A stretch of DNA of 64,000 nt, taken from Rs1 sp000416275. Lineage in GTDB: Bacteria; Pseudomonadota; Gammaproteobacteria; Pseudomonadales; Balneatricaceae. Shown here piece after piece: positions 54,304 through 63,379 of the stretch. Each line of letters starts with the position of its first letter. The first letter of the stretch is position 1. The stretch covers positions 4,216,001-4,280,000 of the forward strand of contig OZ251574.1 in the NCBI GenBank assembly GCA_965243635.1, written 5' to 3'. A program made the position numbers and the translations under genes. The notes beneath the pieces were generated by a model that was given only the letters and a program-made list of their open reading frames with translations, was not told the DNA's origin and ran no database searches.

Positions 54304-55098
54304 ATGAGCAAAGTAACACTCAATACACTACATGCTTATAAAAAAACCGGAGAAAAATTCGCCGTTTTAACCGCCTATGATTCTACCTTTGCCAACGTTA
54401 TTTCCAAAGCGGGCGTTGAGGCTATCTTAGTGGGCGACTCTCTAGGTATGGTACTTCAGGGAAGCGACAGCACATTGGCAGTTAGCATTGACGAAATGGT
54501 CTACCACACTAAATGCGTTGTTGCAGGTAACACCTGTGCTTTGATAATAGCCGACCTACCTTTCATGAGTTATGCAACCGTAGAACAATGCATGATCAAT
54601 TCAGCTGCACTTATGCGAGCAGGCGCAAACATGGTTAAGCTGGAAGGCGGTGACTGGCTCGAACAGAGTGTCGCCATGCTTAACGAAAGAGGGATTCCAA
54701 CTTGCGTGCATTTGGGCCTAACCCCCCAAGCAGTCAACATGTTTGGCGGGTATAAGGTACAAGGGCGTGATGACAACAGCCGCGACAAGTTACTTAATGA
54801 TGCTCAAGTATTGGAACAAGCAGGTGCAAGTGTGCTTTTACTTGAATGTGTTCCCAGTGAACTCGCCAAAAAAATCACCGAGGCCGCTAGTATTCCAGTA
54901 ATAGGTATAGGAGCGGGAGCAGATACAGATGCACAAGTATTAGTCCTGCAAGATATACTCAATATTCCAGAGGGAAAAAAGGCGCGTTTCGTTAAAAACT
55001 ATATGCTAGAAGCAGAGGACATCCCAAGCGCGATTCGTACCTATGCTGAAGAAGTTAAAAACGGCAGCTTTCCCACCTCAGAGCACTGTTTCACTTAA
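54304..55098 (+). CDS. panB: 3-methyl-2-oxobutanoate hydroxymethyltransferase PanB
   Basis: PanB makes ketopantoate from alpha-ketoisovalerate and methylene-tetrahydrofolate, the first committed step to pantothenate. The 264-residue protein has LTAYDSTFA, the GDSLGMVLQG metal/substrate segment, ADLPFMSY, VKLEGGDW and the GIGAGADTDAQVLV loop. AAAGGA precedes the ATG. It follows folK by 41 bp, so folate and pantothenate genes share a transcription unit here, as in Pseudomonas. Confidence 0.96.
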   Translation: MSKVTLNTLHAYKKTGEKFAVLTAYDSTFANVISKAGVEAILVGDSLGMVLQGSDSTLAVSIDEMVYHTKCVVAGNTCALIIADLPFMSYATVEQCMINSAALMRAGANMVKLEGGDWLEQSVAMLNERGIPTCVHLGLTPQAVNMFGGYKVQGRDDNSRDKLLNDAQVLEQAGASVLLLECVPSELAKKITEAASIPVIGIGAGADTDAQVLVLQDILNIPEGKKARFVKNYMLEAEDIPSAIRTYAEEVKNGSFPTSEHCFT

Positions 55099-55285
55099 CG
55101 CCATATTTAAGCAACCTATGTCACAGTATAATACTTCGCTAAAAACAGCTGTAAACATTACCTGAGAGGGTTTAGCAGCCTCTGTGTTTCGCTGATGACT
55201 GCCGGGGATTACTTCTATTCATTACGAAGTGTATAGGAATATTTTCCGCTAGCTCATTATAAAAATATATAAATTAAGGAATAAC

Positions 55286-56134
55286 ATGCAAGTCATCACT
55301 AAGTTAGCCGAGCTTCGTCAACAAATACGCGAGCTAAGACAACAGGGTAAAACCATTGCCATGGTGGCTACTATGGGTAATTTACATGCGGGGCATATCG
55401 CCTTAATCCATCAAGCAAAAACACTTGCAGACATTGTGATCGCAACTATTTTTGTCAATCCACTACAATTTGGCAGTGGTGAAGACCTAGAAAAATACCC
55501 TAAAACACTCTCTGCCGATAAAGAGCAATTAACCAATGCTGGCTGCCACTTGCTCTTTGCTCCCACGGACAGTGAAGTTTATCCGCATGGCAGAGACAAC
55601 CAAACAATTGTAGAAGTACCTGCAACCTCCAACTTATATTGCGGCACTAGTCGTCCCGGGCACTTTCAGGGTGTAGCTACTGTGGTCTGCAAGCTCTACT
55701 CAATGATACAGCCAGACATCGCGGTATTTGGAGAAAAGGACTACCAACAACTCCATATCATTCGTCAAATGACCCAAGATTTATCAATTGCTGTAGAAGT
55801 TATTGGCTCCCCGACAAAACGCAACGCTGGGGGTTTAGCCTTAAGCTCAAGAAACGGGTATTTAACAGCAGACGAACGCAGCCGTGCAACAGCATTATAC
55901 AAAGCACTACAAAGCACTAAGCATCAACTTAAATTAGGTTTTTCTGACTTTCCACTGCTGTGTGAACAAGCACAGACCCAGCTTGAAGAAGCGGGTTTTA
56001 AAAGAGATTATTTTGTCATAGCCAATGCCAACACACTCATGCTGGCACAACCTGGAGACATAAAATTAGTGATACTTGCAGCGGCATATATGGGTGCTGC
56101 GAGACTGATAGACAATCAAGTTGTCAGTTTATAA
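55286..56134 (+). CDS. panC: Pantothenate synthetase PanC
   Basis: PanC joins pantoate and beta-alanine using ATP. The 282-residue protein has the nucleotide-binding MGNLHAGH (the family HxGH motif), FVNPLQFGSGEDLEKYP, VFGEKDYQQL and the ALSSRNGYL segment, so the active site is complete. It lies 187 bp after panB, a longer gap than usual, with AAGGA before the ATG. panD, often next, is not found here. Confidence 0.96.
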   Translation: MQVITKLAELRQQIRELRQQGKTIAMVATMGNLHAGHIALIHQAKTLADIVIATIFVNPLQFGSGEDLEKYPKTLSADKEQLTNAGCHLLFAPTDSEVYPHGRDNQTIVEVPATSNLYCGTSRPGHFQGVATVVCKLYSMIQPDIAVFGEKDYQQLHIIRQMTQDLSIAVEVIGSPTKRNAGGLALSSRNGYLTADERSRATALYKALQSTKHQLKLGFSDFPLLCEQAQTQLEEAGFKRDYFVIANANTLMLAQPGDIKLVILAAAYMGAARLIDNQVVSL

Positions 56135-56341
56135 GAGTATTATAAAAGCAGCTGCAAACTCAGATTTTTAAAGGTGTGCGACTTGCTTAGAGGATCTGTT
56201 ACGAGAGACCATCAAGGACTAAGGAGCCTCTAAAAAACTCATGTTAAGGATATAAGTTAAACAACCCCACTATCCTATCAAAGCACACCTATTATCAGAC
56301 ATCTTGCGATTATTAACAATTGAATGATCGAAGCCAGACAT

Positions 56342-58270
56342 TTAAATAGTTGATACCTTCTTCGAAAGCAATTGCTCTTGCTTGATTTTATTCCACAGTA
56401 AGTCGCCAATTGCATCGCTCGGGTTAAAACCGGTCGGCATAACCATCAGCAGCTCTCTAATCTCTTTTAAATCGTAAGCTTTACAAGCTAAGTCAATACG
56501 CTCAAGAAAATCTGACAACGCTGGCCAATCGAGCATTTCCTCGGAAGCGGTCATGATTCTGGGGTGTGCAGTGCCCGACACATTATCACCAATCAACAGC
56601 TCCTCATAGAGCTTTTCACCAGGTCTTAGACCAGAGAAAGTGATCTCAATATCTCCATCTTCAAATTCAGTTTTAACCGAAAAACCACTTAAATGAATCA
56701 TTTTAGTGGCAAGATCTACAATTTTTACCGAATCGCCCATATCCAATACGAAGACATCTCCAGCCGCGCCCATCGAGCCGGCTTGAATAACTAACTGTGC
56801 CGCTTCAGGAATAGTCATAAAATAGCGAGTAATATCAGGGTGAGTCACAGTAACAGGCCCACCTGCCTTTATTTGCTGGCGAAACAGAGGGACGACTGAA
56901 CCGGAGGAGCCTAATACATTACCAAACCTAACCATTTTAAATGACGTATCACGTTGCAAACAGCTCATCGACTGCAGCACTAATTCAGCCACTCGCTTGC
57001 TCGCTCCCATCACATTGGTTGGCCTCACTGCTTTATCAGTAGAAATCAAAACGAATGAATCAACTTTGGCATTGACAGCCGCTTGTGCGCAATTCAAGGT
57101 ACCGAATATATTGTTGCGCACACCCTCTACCACATTATATTCAACGAGGGGAACATGCTTATAAGCTGCTGCATGAAAAACGGTATTTACCGAAAAACTA
57201 GACATTACCGAATCTAGTCGATTTTTATTCTGCACTGAACCTAAGATAGGCACTAAATTGATAGTGACTTCAATTTCTGCTATTAAATAACGAAGCTCAT
57301 TTTCTATGCTATACAGGGAAAATTCAGATTGTTCAAATAAAATTAACTCCCTTGGTCGCACACTGATAATTTGTCGACACAACTCCGCTCCGATAGAGCC
57401 CCCTGCACCTGTCACCAGCACAGATTTACCCTTGATATTTTGCTCCATTAATTGTTGATCAGGCACCACTGCATTTCGACCTAATAGATCTTCAATGGAC
57501 ACATCTTTAAACTGATCCATGGTTAAAAGTCCATTTGCAATATCATCTAAATCCGGAATTGATAAAACCTCTATAGCGAACTCCGACAATGATTGGACAA
57601 TCTTTTTCCGCTGCGAATTAGTAGCACTTGGCATAGCCAACAATATTTTCTTAACTTGGTGCTTACTGACTTGACGGGATATACTTTTAGACGAGTAAAT
57701 AGTCAAACCGTGAACAGACGAACGATGCAGCTTACTACAATCGTCTATAAAGCAAACTGGTCGATACTCACTACCTTGCTGCAAAATATGGGTAAGCTGC
57801 CTACCGGCAGAACCAGCGCCATAAATAATGACATTCGTTTTTTGTTTTGCCCCGGAGCGGTTAATTAACATTCGAGCTACCAAGCGCGCTCCGCCACATA
57901 AAATAATAATGTATGCGCAATAAATAACTGGAATAGAACGCGGTACAGCGGCATGAATAAAATAAGAAACAAGTACTAGCACCAAAGCTGAAAGGCAAGC
58001 ACTCAACAATATAAACAATATTGCCTGTGAATCCATGTATCGAAGAATCGCACGATAGAGCCCTACCTGTACAAAAATCAATATTGTAATGACCAAAGTA
58101 ACCAGAAATATCAGCCGATAATTATCGTCGGATAAATAAGCCTCTACGCCTTGCAATCTGGTCCAGTACGCTCCCCAATAGGCTATAGATATAAGTATTA
58201 AATCGACAAAAACACTTATCAATCTTTTGATCGATCTGGGGGCTATCCAAATTTTACTTAACAGTGACAT
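56342..58270 (-). CDS. Membrane-bound UDP-sugar C4,6-dehydratase (WbpM/PglF/FlaA1-type)
   Basis: A 642-residue polysaccharide biosynthesis protein. The N-terminus has four membrane segments (about residues 13-130), then a first nucleotide-binding region (IYGAGSAGRQL). A second, catalytic SDR domain opens with VLVTGAGGSIGAELCR (about 283) and continues with FHAAAYKHVPL and the PTNVMGASKRVAE segment. It has TDKAVRPTN, and the Met/Tyr replacement typical of this long WbpM-like group. Likely reaction: UDP-GlcNAc to the 4-keto-6-deoxy sugar. It is the last gene of the polysaccharide row. Confidence 0.9.
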   Translation of the reverse strand: MSLLSKIWIAPRSIKRLISVFVDLILISIAYWGAYWTRLQGVEAYLSDDNYRLIFLVTLVITILIFVQVGLYRAILRYMDSQAILFILLSACLSALVLVLVSYFIHAAVPRSIPVIYCAYIIILCGGARLVARMLINRSGAKQKTNVIIYGAGSAGRQLTHILQQGSEYRPVCFIDDCSKLHRSSVHGLTIYSSKSISRQVSKHQVKKILLAMPSATNSQRKKIVQSLSEFAIEVLSIPDLDDIANGLLTMDQFKDVSIEDLLGRNAVVPDQQLMEQNIKGKSVLVTGAGGSIGAELCRQIISVRPRELILFEQSEFSLYSIENELRYLIAEIEVTINLVPILGSVQNKNRLDSVMSSFSVNTVFHAAAYKHVPLVEYNVVEGVRNNIFGTLNCAQAAVNAKVDSFVLISTDKAVRPTNVMGASKRVAELVLQSMSCLQRDTSFKMVRFGNVLGSSGSVVPLFRQQIKAGGPVTVTHPDITRYFMTIPEAAQLVIQAGSMGAAGDVFVLDMGDSVKIVDLATKMIHLSGFSVKTEFEDGDIEITFSGLRPGEKLYEELLIGDNVSGTAHPRIMTASEEMLDWPALSDFLERIDLACKAYDLKEIRELLMVMPTGFNPSDAIGDLLWNKIKQEQLLSKKVSTI

Positions 58271-58277
58271 ACAAGCC

Positions 58278-58871
58278 TTAAAAAATAATTTTTTTTAATG
58301 TTTTAAAAATAATGATAATATCTAGTATCAATGAGTGGTTTTCAACATATTCTAAATAATATCTAGCTTTTGATGGCATTACTTCATTGATATAAGCAGT
58401 TTTTGGATCGACAGCTGCCGCTAGAATTTCAGCTTCATTGGTATATTCAATGGATGCCAAGTCCGTTATTCCCGGCCTAACAGATAAAATCTTATCTCTA
58501 ATATCAGCTGAATATTGACACATAAATTCAGGCACTTCAGGCCGAGGACCTACCAAGCTCATATCTCCAAGCAGCACATTTAATAACTGCGGTAACTCAT
58601 CCAGCTTGTTCCTGCGAATAAAAGACCCTGGGGTTGTTATGCGGGGGTCTTTTCCTACTGTAACTTTCAATCCTACCTTTTCAGCATCGACAATCATTGT
58701 TCTAAATTTATAAATAACAAAGTCGCGACCATAGCGCCCAACACGAATTTGTTTAAAAAAGACAGAACCTGAACTGTCTAATTTAACCCAAATGGAAATG
58801 CCTAAAAATACAGGAAGTAAAAGAATAAGACCAACCAATGAACAGCATAAATCAAATACTCTTTTAAGCAC
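58278..58871 (-). CDS. Bacterial sugar transferase (PglC/WcaJ-type initiating glycosyltransferase)
   Basis: This family transfers a sugar-1-phosphate to undecaprenyl phosphate and so starts assembly of a glycan on its lipid carrier. I start at GTG 58871 (197 residues, reading LKRVFDLCCS), with AGG 9 bp before it and the family's typical opening. A TTG 33 bp upstream would add 11 residues. One membrane segment (about 9-30) is followed by IYKFRTM, KLDELPQLLNVLLGDMSLVGPRPE and the PGITDLASI segment. Small size suggests a PglC-like rather than WcaJ-like form. It overlaps the preceding aminotransferase slightly. Confidence 0.9.
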   Translation of the reverse strand: MLKRVFDLCCSLVGLILLLPVFLGISIWVKLDSSGSVFFKQIRVGRYGRDFVIYKFRTMIVDAEKVGLKVTVGKDPRITTPGSFIRRNKLDELPQLLNVLLGDMSLVGPRPEVPEFMCQYSADIRDKILSVRPGITDLASIEYTNEAEILAAAVDPKTAYINEVMPSKARYYLEYVENHSLILDIIIIFKTLKKIIF

Positions 58872-60033
58872 TATGTTCTGCCTGACTGATAATATCACAG
58901 ACAACAGTTATTACTTTTTGTACTTCTTGGTCCGTCATAGAGGCGAAATTCGGTAAACTAACATGCTGATTAGACACTTGAGAAGAAACGGGAAAAGTCT
59001 CATCCTTAAGGTCGCAACTTTCCCGCCAATAAGGCATTCGATGCAAGGGAATGTAATGTACCGAAGTGCCTATTCCCCGCTCATTCATCATTTCTATGAA
59101 TTGGTTGCGTGTTATAGACAGTTTTTCAAGCTGCAATTGAATCGAATATATATGCCAAGCATGAGTATCCGAGAGCTTTATTTGTTGAGGAAGAATAATA
59201 GCTAAAGAAGAGAATCCAGCATTATAGCAAGCTGCGATGGCCGCTCTACGCTGCTGAAACAAATCGGCCTTTTTCAATTGATGGATGCCTATCGACGCGC
59301 AAAGATCCATCATATTATACTTGTAACCAGGCGCTACCACCTCATAATACCAATTAGGCTTATCACTGGTAAACCGATCAAAAGCATCACGATTAATGCC
59401 ATGCAAACGCATTATTTTTACACGTTTAGCAATAGATTCATCATTAGTGGTCACCATCCCACCTTCACCTGTAGTGATGGTTTTATTAGCATAAAAACTA
59501 AAAACTGTCACATCAGCTATACTGCCAATTCTCTGACCATTATTGGTACAAGGAAGGGCATGAGCAGCATCTTCAACGACTTTAACGGAGTATTTTTTAG
59601 CCAGATCCATGATGGCAGCCATGTCTGCTGCCTGCCCTGCATAATGGACAGGGATGATAGCTTTAACATTTTCATGTAGCTGAAGTGCTTGCTCTATCAA
59701 AATAGGATCTATGCAATAGCTACGCGGCTCAATATCAACAAACACAGGCTCAGCACCTAAATAGCGAATAACTTCGGCAGTGGCAGTAAAAGTATGAACT
59801 GTAGTAATCACTTTATCACCGGGCCCAACGCCCAATGCTTCTAGTGCTAAGTGTAAACCTGCTGTAGCAGAACTAACTGCAAGCGCGAAATCACAGCCAA
59901 TATATTCGGCAAAGTTTTTTTCAAATTTTGCAACCTTAGGACCGGTTGTTAACCAGCCTGATCTTAAAGTATCGACTACTTCTAATATTTCTTCTTCTTC
60001 TATAACAGGGCGGGCATAGGGAATAAAGGTCAT
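58864..60033 (-). CDS. DegT/DnrJ/EryC1/StrS family sugar aminotransferase
   Basis: A 389-residue PLP enzyme that probably aminates the 4-keto sugar made by the nearby dehydratase. The fold I family features are SGWLTTGPKVAKFE, AVSSATAGLHLALEALG, VEDAAHALP, and the PLP Lys in FYANKTITTGEGGM, followed by PGYKYNMMDLCASIG. The closest remembered homologues are PglE and ArnB-type enzymes; the exact substrate cannot be read from sequence. It overlaps the upstream glycosyltransferase by 4 bp (ATGA). Confidence 0.88.
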   Translation of the reverse strand: MTFIPYARPVIEEEEILEVVDTLRSGWLTTGPKVAKFEKNFAEYIGCDFALAVSSATAGLHLALEALGVGPGDKVITTVHTFTATAEVIRYLGAEPVFVDIEPRSYCIDPILIEQALQLHENVKAIIPVHYAGQAADMAAIMDLAKKYSVKVVEDAAHALPCTNNGQRIGSIADVTVFSFYANKTITTGEGGMVTTNDESIAKRVKIMRLHGINRDAFDRFTSDKPNWYYEVVAPGYKYNMMDLCASIGIHQLKKADLFQQRRAAIAACYNAGFSSLAIILPQQIKLSDTHAWHIYSIQLQLEKLSITRNQFIEMMNERGIGTSVHYIPLHRMPYWRESCDLKDETFPVSSQVSNQHVSLPNFASMTDQEVQKVITVVCDIISQAEHSA

Positions 60034-61235
60034 GTTTTTTTACACACTTCAATGAATTTTTTAGCAAGTTTACTATAGTTATGTCTTTGCAACACATATT
60101 TATAGCCTTTCTGTCCTAACTCCGCTCTCTCTTGCTCTGTCATAGCAGCTAATTTAAGAAAAGCAGCTACCATATCAGAATTATTGGTGCTCGCAACGGT
60201 GATACCCGCTCCCGCTAAGGTAACGGGGTCGTTTGCTGAAGTTAAAGCTTGTACTATTGGTTTCGCAGCCAGCATATAATCAAACAATTTATTAGCACTT
60301 ACTCCGAAACGGTATAGTGGCGAGTCGCTCCACACAATAGTTAATATGTCGCACCTATTTAAAAAATCAGCCACAGAAGATTTATGAATAGCATCTAAAA
60401 AATAAACATTAGAAATGTTTTCTGCAGATAACTGTAGTACAGCCTTTTCAGAACCGCCTCCTACTAGCACAAAGTTAAATTGTGGCAGACATTTAGCGAC
60501 GCCTATTAGTTTGTGTAGCGCATTTGATTTTGCATGACCGCCTGCATAACCAATCAAAAGACGATCACTGAGCTTCAATTTATCCAACAAATTAATATGC
60601 TGTTTCGGTAAAGAGATCTTATCCTGACTATCAACAAGTGATATTCCATTGGGAATATAATTAAATTTAGCTGGGTCAAGTCCGTGCTCTGTCATGTGCT
60701 GCAATGTATTCGGCAACATTGATATCACTTGATCCGCATGTTTATATGCGTAATTTTCTGAAAGCTGTAACAGCAACATAAATGGGTGCCATTTAGAAAT
60801 AGGGCCTATTTCGATCGGGGATAAGGGCCACAAATCATGAACTTCATATACAACTTTAGCACCACATTTTTTAGCAAGGTAGTGCGCTAAATAATTATCT
60901 AGAGGGTAGGTGGATGATGCAACGATTACATCAGGTTTTGACCAATTTAAAATTGCTTCCGCACGTGTACAAGCTTCCAGTAAAAAGGAAAATATATTTA
61001 AAACCCTACCTAAACCGTTGCCACTATAAGGGCGGGATTTAAGCCATAAATAATCTACACCTTGTATAGATTCATTGCCATGTTTCGGTTGAGTATGTCG
61101 CAAATGTGATTGGTCAGCGCCAAGGACATACATTTTGTGATCTAGCTCTGCAATACTTTTTGCCATATAGAGGGGCCTATATTCCATCCCTAGATGGAGC
61201 GCGCCTGCATAATGATTGATTAACAAAACATTCAT
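60030..61235 (-). CDS. Glycosyltransferase, WcaI/GT4-like
   Basis: A 401-residue GT-B glycosyltransferase. The N-terminal domain has INHYAGALHLGMEYRP and VVYEVHDLWPLSP. The C-terminal domain has IPNGI, GYAGGHAKSNALHKL and the nucleotide-binding SANKLFDYMLAAKPIV (family EX7E-like region, with SANK in place of the first Glu motif). This layout is usual for WcaI-like GT4 enzymes. I use ATG 61235, whose start overlaps the upstream epimerase stop as TGATG. Donor and acceptor sugars are unknown. Confidence 0.85.
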   Translation of the reverse strand: MNVLLINHYAGALHLGMEYRPLYMAKSIAELDHKMYVLGADQSHLRHTQPKHGNESIQGVDYLWLKSRPYSGNGLGRVLNIFSFLLEACTRAEAILNWSKPDVIVASSTYPLDNYLAHYLAKKCGAKVVYEVHDLWPLSPIEIGPISKWHPFMLLLQLSENYAYKHADQVISMLPNTLQHMTEHGLDPAKFNYIPNGISLVDSQDKISLPKQHINLLDKLKLSDRLLIGYAGGHAKSNALHKLIGVAKCLPQFNFVLVGGGSEKAVLQLSAENISNVYFLDAIHKSSVADFLNRCDILTIVWSDSPLYRFGVSANKLFDYMLAAKPIVQALTSANDPVTLAGAGITVASTNNSDMVAAFLKLAAMTEQERAELGQKGYKYVLQRHNYSKLAKKFIEVCKKT

Positions 61236-62305
61236 CAATAATTGATCAGAGCTTCTACAATATTTTGGCTAGCACATCCCGAACCATATATTGCTTGATT
61301 GTAATTTTTAGTAATGGAAAATACCCCTTCAAATGCAGCCAGTATTTTTTCTTTGTCTGCACCAGCAAGAAAATTAACACCAGAGTCTACAAGTTCTACC
61401 CATTCGGTTTCATCTCTCATCGTTATACAAGGTTTTTCAAAGAAGAAGGCTTCTTTTTGCAAACCGCCACTGTCCGTGAATATACAAGCAGAATTCTTAA
61501 TCAACCAAATCATGTTTAAATACCCTACTGGACTTATGACTGTCAGCTGGGATGTGTCTAAATCACTATCGGCTAAAATCTTTCTGGTGCGCGGGTGCAG
61601 AGGTAAAACAACCTGTCTCTGCTGAGAGACTTCATTTAGTGCATTTATTATACCAGTTAATCGGCCTATATCATCAGTATTCTCTGCCCTATGAATAGTA
61701 CATAAAACAAAGTTATTTTGGGTTTCAACACCTGACGGTTTTTTTGCCAAATTTGAGTAATAAAAAGCACCATCTTGCATAACGTCACCGACTAAAAGGC
61801 AGGTAGGATCGCCGCTCCAATGATCGACACCTTCTTTAGAAAGGTTATCTATAGCAGTTCTAGTCGGACAAAAGAGAAGTTGAGAGACACGATCGGTCAA
61901 TATACGATTAATTTCTTCCGGCATAGCCATATTGAAACTTCTCAAACCCGCTTCAATATGAGCTATTTTTATGTGGAGCTTCGACGCAGCTAGAGCTCCT
62001 GCCAAAGTGGAATTAGTATCACCATAAACAAGCACCCAATCTGGGCGTTCTATAAGTAAAATCATCTCAATTTGTTCGAGCATTTGACCAGTCATCGCAC
62101 CGTGACCGTTACCGCCTATACCTAGGTTATGACATGGTTTAGGAATGTTCATTTCATCAAAGAACACATCACTCATATTTGCATCGTAATGCTGACCAGT
62201 ATGAACAATAATTTCTCTTAGCGCAGAGTTTTTAGAAATTTCTCTGCTAACCGTCCCGGCTTTAATAAACTGAGGACGCGCGCCAAGGATTGTGACAATT
62301 TTCAT
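61235..62305 (-). CDS. wecB: UDP-N-acetylglucosamine 2-epimerase (non-hydrolysing)
   Basis: This enzyme interconverts UDP-GlcNAc and UDP-ManNAc, a precursor for surface polysaccharides. The 356-residue protein, started at ATG 62305 with AGGG 6 bp upstream, reads MKIVTILGARPQFIKA. It has HTGQHYDANMSD, VYGDTNSTLAGALAA, HIEAGLRSF, TIHRAENTDD and TDSGGLQKEA, all diagnostic. An earlier in-frame start is 15 bp upstream. It overlaps the downstream glycosyltransferase by one base and follows another after 7 bp, so the row is one operon. Confidence 0.93.
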   Translation of the reverse strand: MKIVTILGARPQFIKAGTVSREISKNSALREIIVHTGQHYDANMSDVFFDEMNIPKPCHNLGIGGNGHGAMTGQMLEQIEMILLIERPDWVLVYGDTNSTLAGALAASKLHIKIAHIEAGLRSFNMAMPEEINRILTDRVSQLLFCPTRTAIDNLSKEGVDHWSGDPTCLLVGDVMQDGAFYYSNLAKKPSGVETQNNFVLCTIHRAENTDDIGRLTGIINALNEVSQQRQVVLPLHPRTRKILADSDLDTSQLTVISPVGYLNMIWLIKNSACIFTDSGGLQKEAFFFEKPCITMRDETEWVELVDSGVNFLAGADKEKILAAFEGVFSITKNYNQAIYGSGCASQNIVEALINY

Positions 62306-62312
62306 AGTTACC

Positions 62313-63371
62313 CTACTCAATTAATTTCAAAGCATCATACAATATTTTTATATTATCACTCCATAAGCAACTTTCTTTAAGTAATTTTCGGTTAAATTTA
62401 TATATTCCATCTAACTCCGTGGCAGACAAATTTAATCCATTCTCCATCACCCGCACTAAACTATCTATTTCAATTTTGGTAATAAAAGAGTTACTTAGGT
62501 TAAGCAGTTCTCTATTTGCAGGTAGATCCGAAGCAATCACTAGCATTTCGCTAGCCAAAGCCTCCATAAGAGATACTGAAAGTGCATCACTGGTCGGTAT
62601 TGTCACGTATGTATGACAACTACGCATTAAATCGAAAAGCTGATCAGGGTTAAGATATCCTACAAATTGTATGACACCACACAAACCAAGTTCTGTAACT
62701 AATGCCTCCAATTTTAAGCGATCACAACCATCGTTAGCTACGATCAATTGTATGTTGTGCTGTTCCGATACTACGGCTATTGCCTTAATGATGACATCGA
62801 TATTAGAATTAGAGATAAGGTTTCTCAAACTAAGAAAGGTATAAGTAGAGTATTTTTTACTATTGTAACTTATGCACTTTTCATCAATACCCATAGGAAA
62901 AGTAACTACTTTACAGTCGTATATTTTCTGTATTTCACTCGACATATTAAGACTATCAGATGTAACAAATTCAGATTTACTGAGGACAAATTTGGTGACT
63001 AATAACCAGATAAAGTTTCGTTTGGGAGTGACTAGTATATCGCTTCCCCATGCCGATGAAACCAGCCTGAAAGGTAATACTATACGAAGTAATGAGGCTA
63101 CAAATCCATAACTAGTAAGGTAATGAGCATTAACAATACTCGGTCTAATTACTTTTAATAAACGATAAACGGAGACTAGGTGCCGTAATATATTATAATT
63201 TCCACCATTTTCAGTAACATCCGAACTAAATATATAACAATTACGGTATTGATATGTAGAATTTTCATTGAAAGAAATAACATACACATCATATTTCTTT
63301 ATTAACTCTTTATACCACTTGAAGAAGTGAGGGGAATTAGCATCGCCCAACATGACATATTTTACTTTCAT
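62313..63371 (-). CDS. Glycosyltransferase family 4-like protein
   Basis: A 352-residue GT-B glycosyltransferase. I start at ATG 63371 (MKVKYVMLGDANSPHFFKWY), with AGGGA at good spacing; the ATG 6 bp upstream is too close to that site. Visible features are NAHYLTSYGFVASLL in the acceptor domain and SLSVSLMEALASEML, the EX7E-like nucleotide-sugar region, near residue 275. The coding sequence is clearly A/T-richer than the genes before 56 kb, as is usual in polysaccharide clusters acquired by transfer. Substrates unknown. Confidence 0.82.
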   Translation of the reverse strand: MKVKYVMLGDANSPHFFKWYKELIKKYDVYVISFNENSTYQYRNCYIFSSDVTENGGNYNILRHLVSVYRLLKVIRPSIVNAHYLTSYGFVASLLRIVLPFRLVSSAWGSDILVTPKRNFIWLLVTKFVLSKSEFVTSDSLNMSSEIQKIYDCKVVTFPMGIDEKCISYNSKKYSTYTFLSLRNLISNSNIDVIIKAIAVVSEQHNIQLIVANDGCDRLKLEALVTELGLCGVIQFVGYLNPDQLFDLMRSCHTYVTIPTSDALSVSLMEALASEMLVIASDLPANRELLNLSNSFITKIEIDSLVRVMENGLNLSATELDGIYKFNRKLLKESCLWSDNIKILYDALKLIE

Positions 63372-63379
63372 TAACATCC

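Noticed and set aside
55099..55285. GAGAGGGTTTAGCAGCCTCTG near 55160 as another MITE-like copy
   Set aside because: It lacks the GAGACC and CATAAC ends and the inner hairpin, so the similarity is limited to a few bases.
56190..56245. GAGAGACC...GGAGCCTC after panC as a MITE-like element
   Set aside because: The outer few bases match but the CTGCATAAC part and core are missing.
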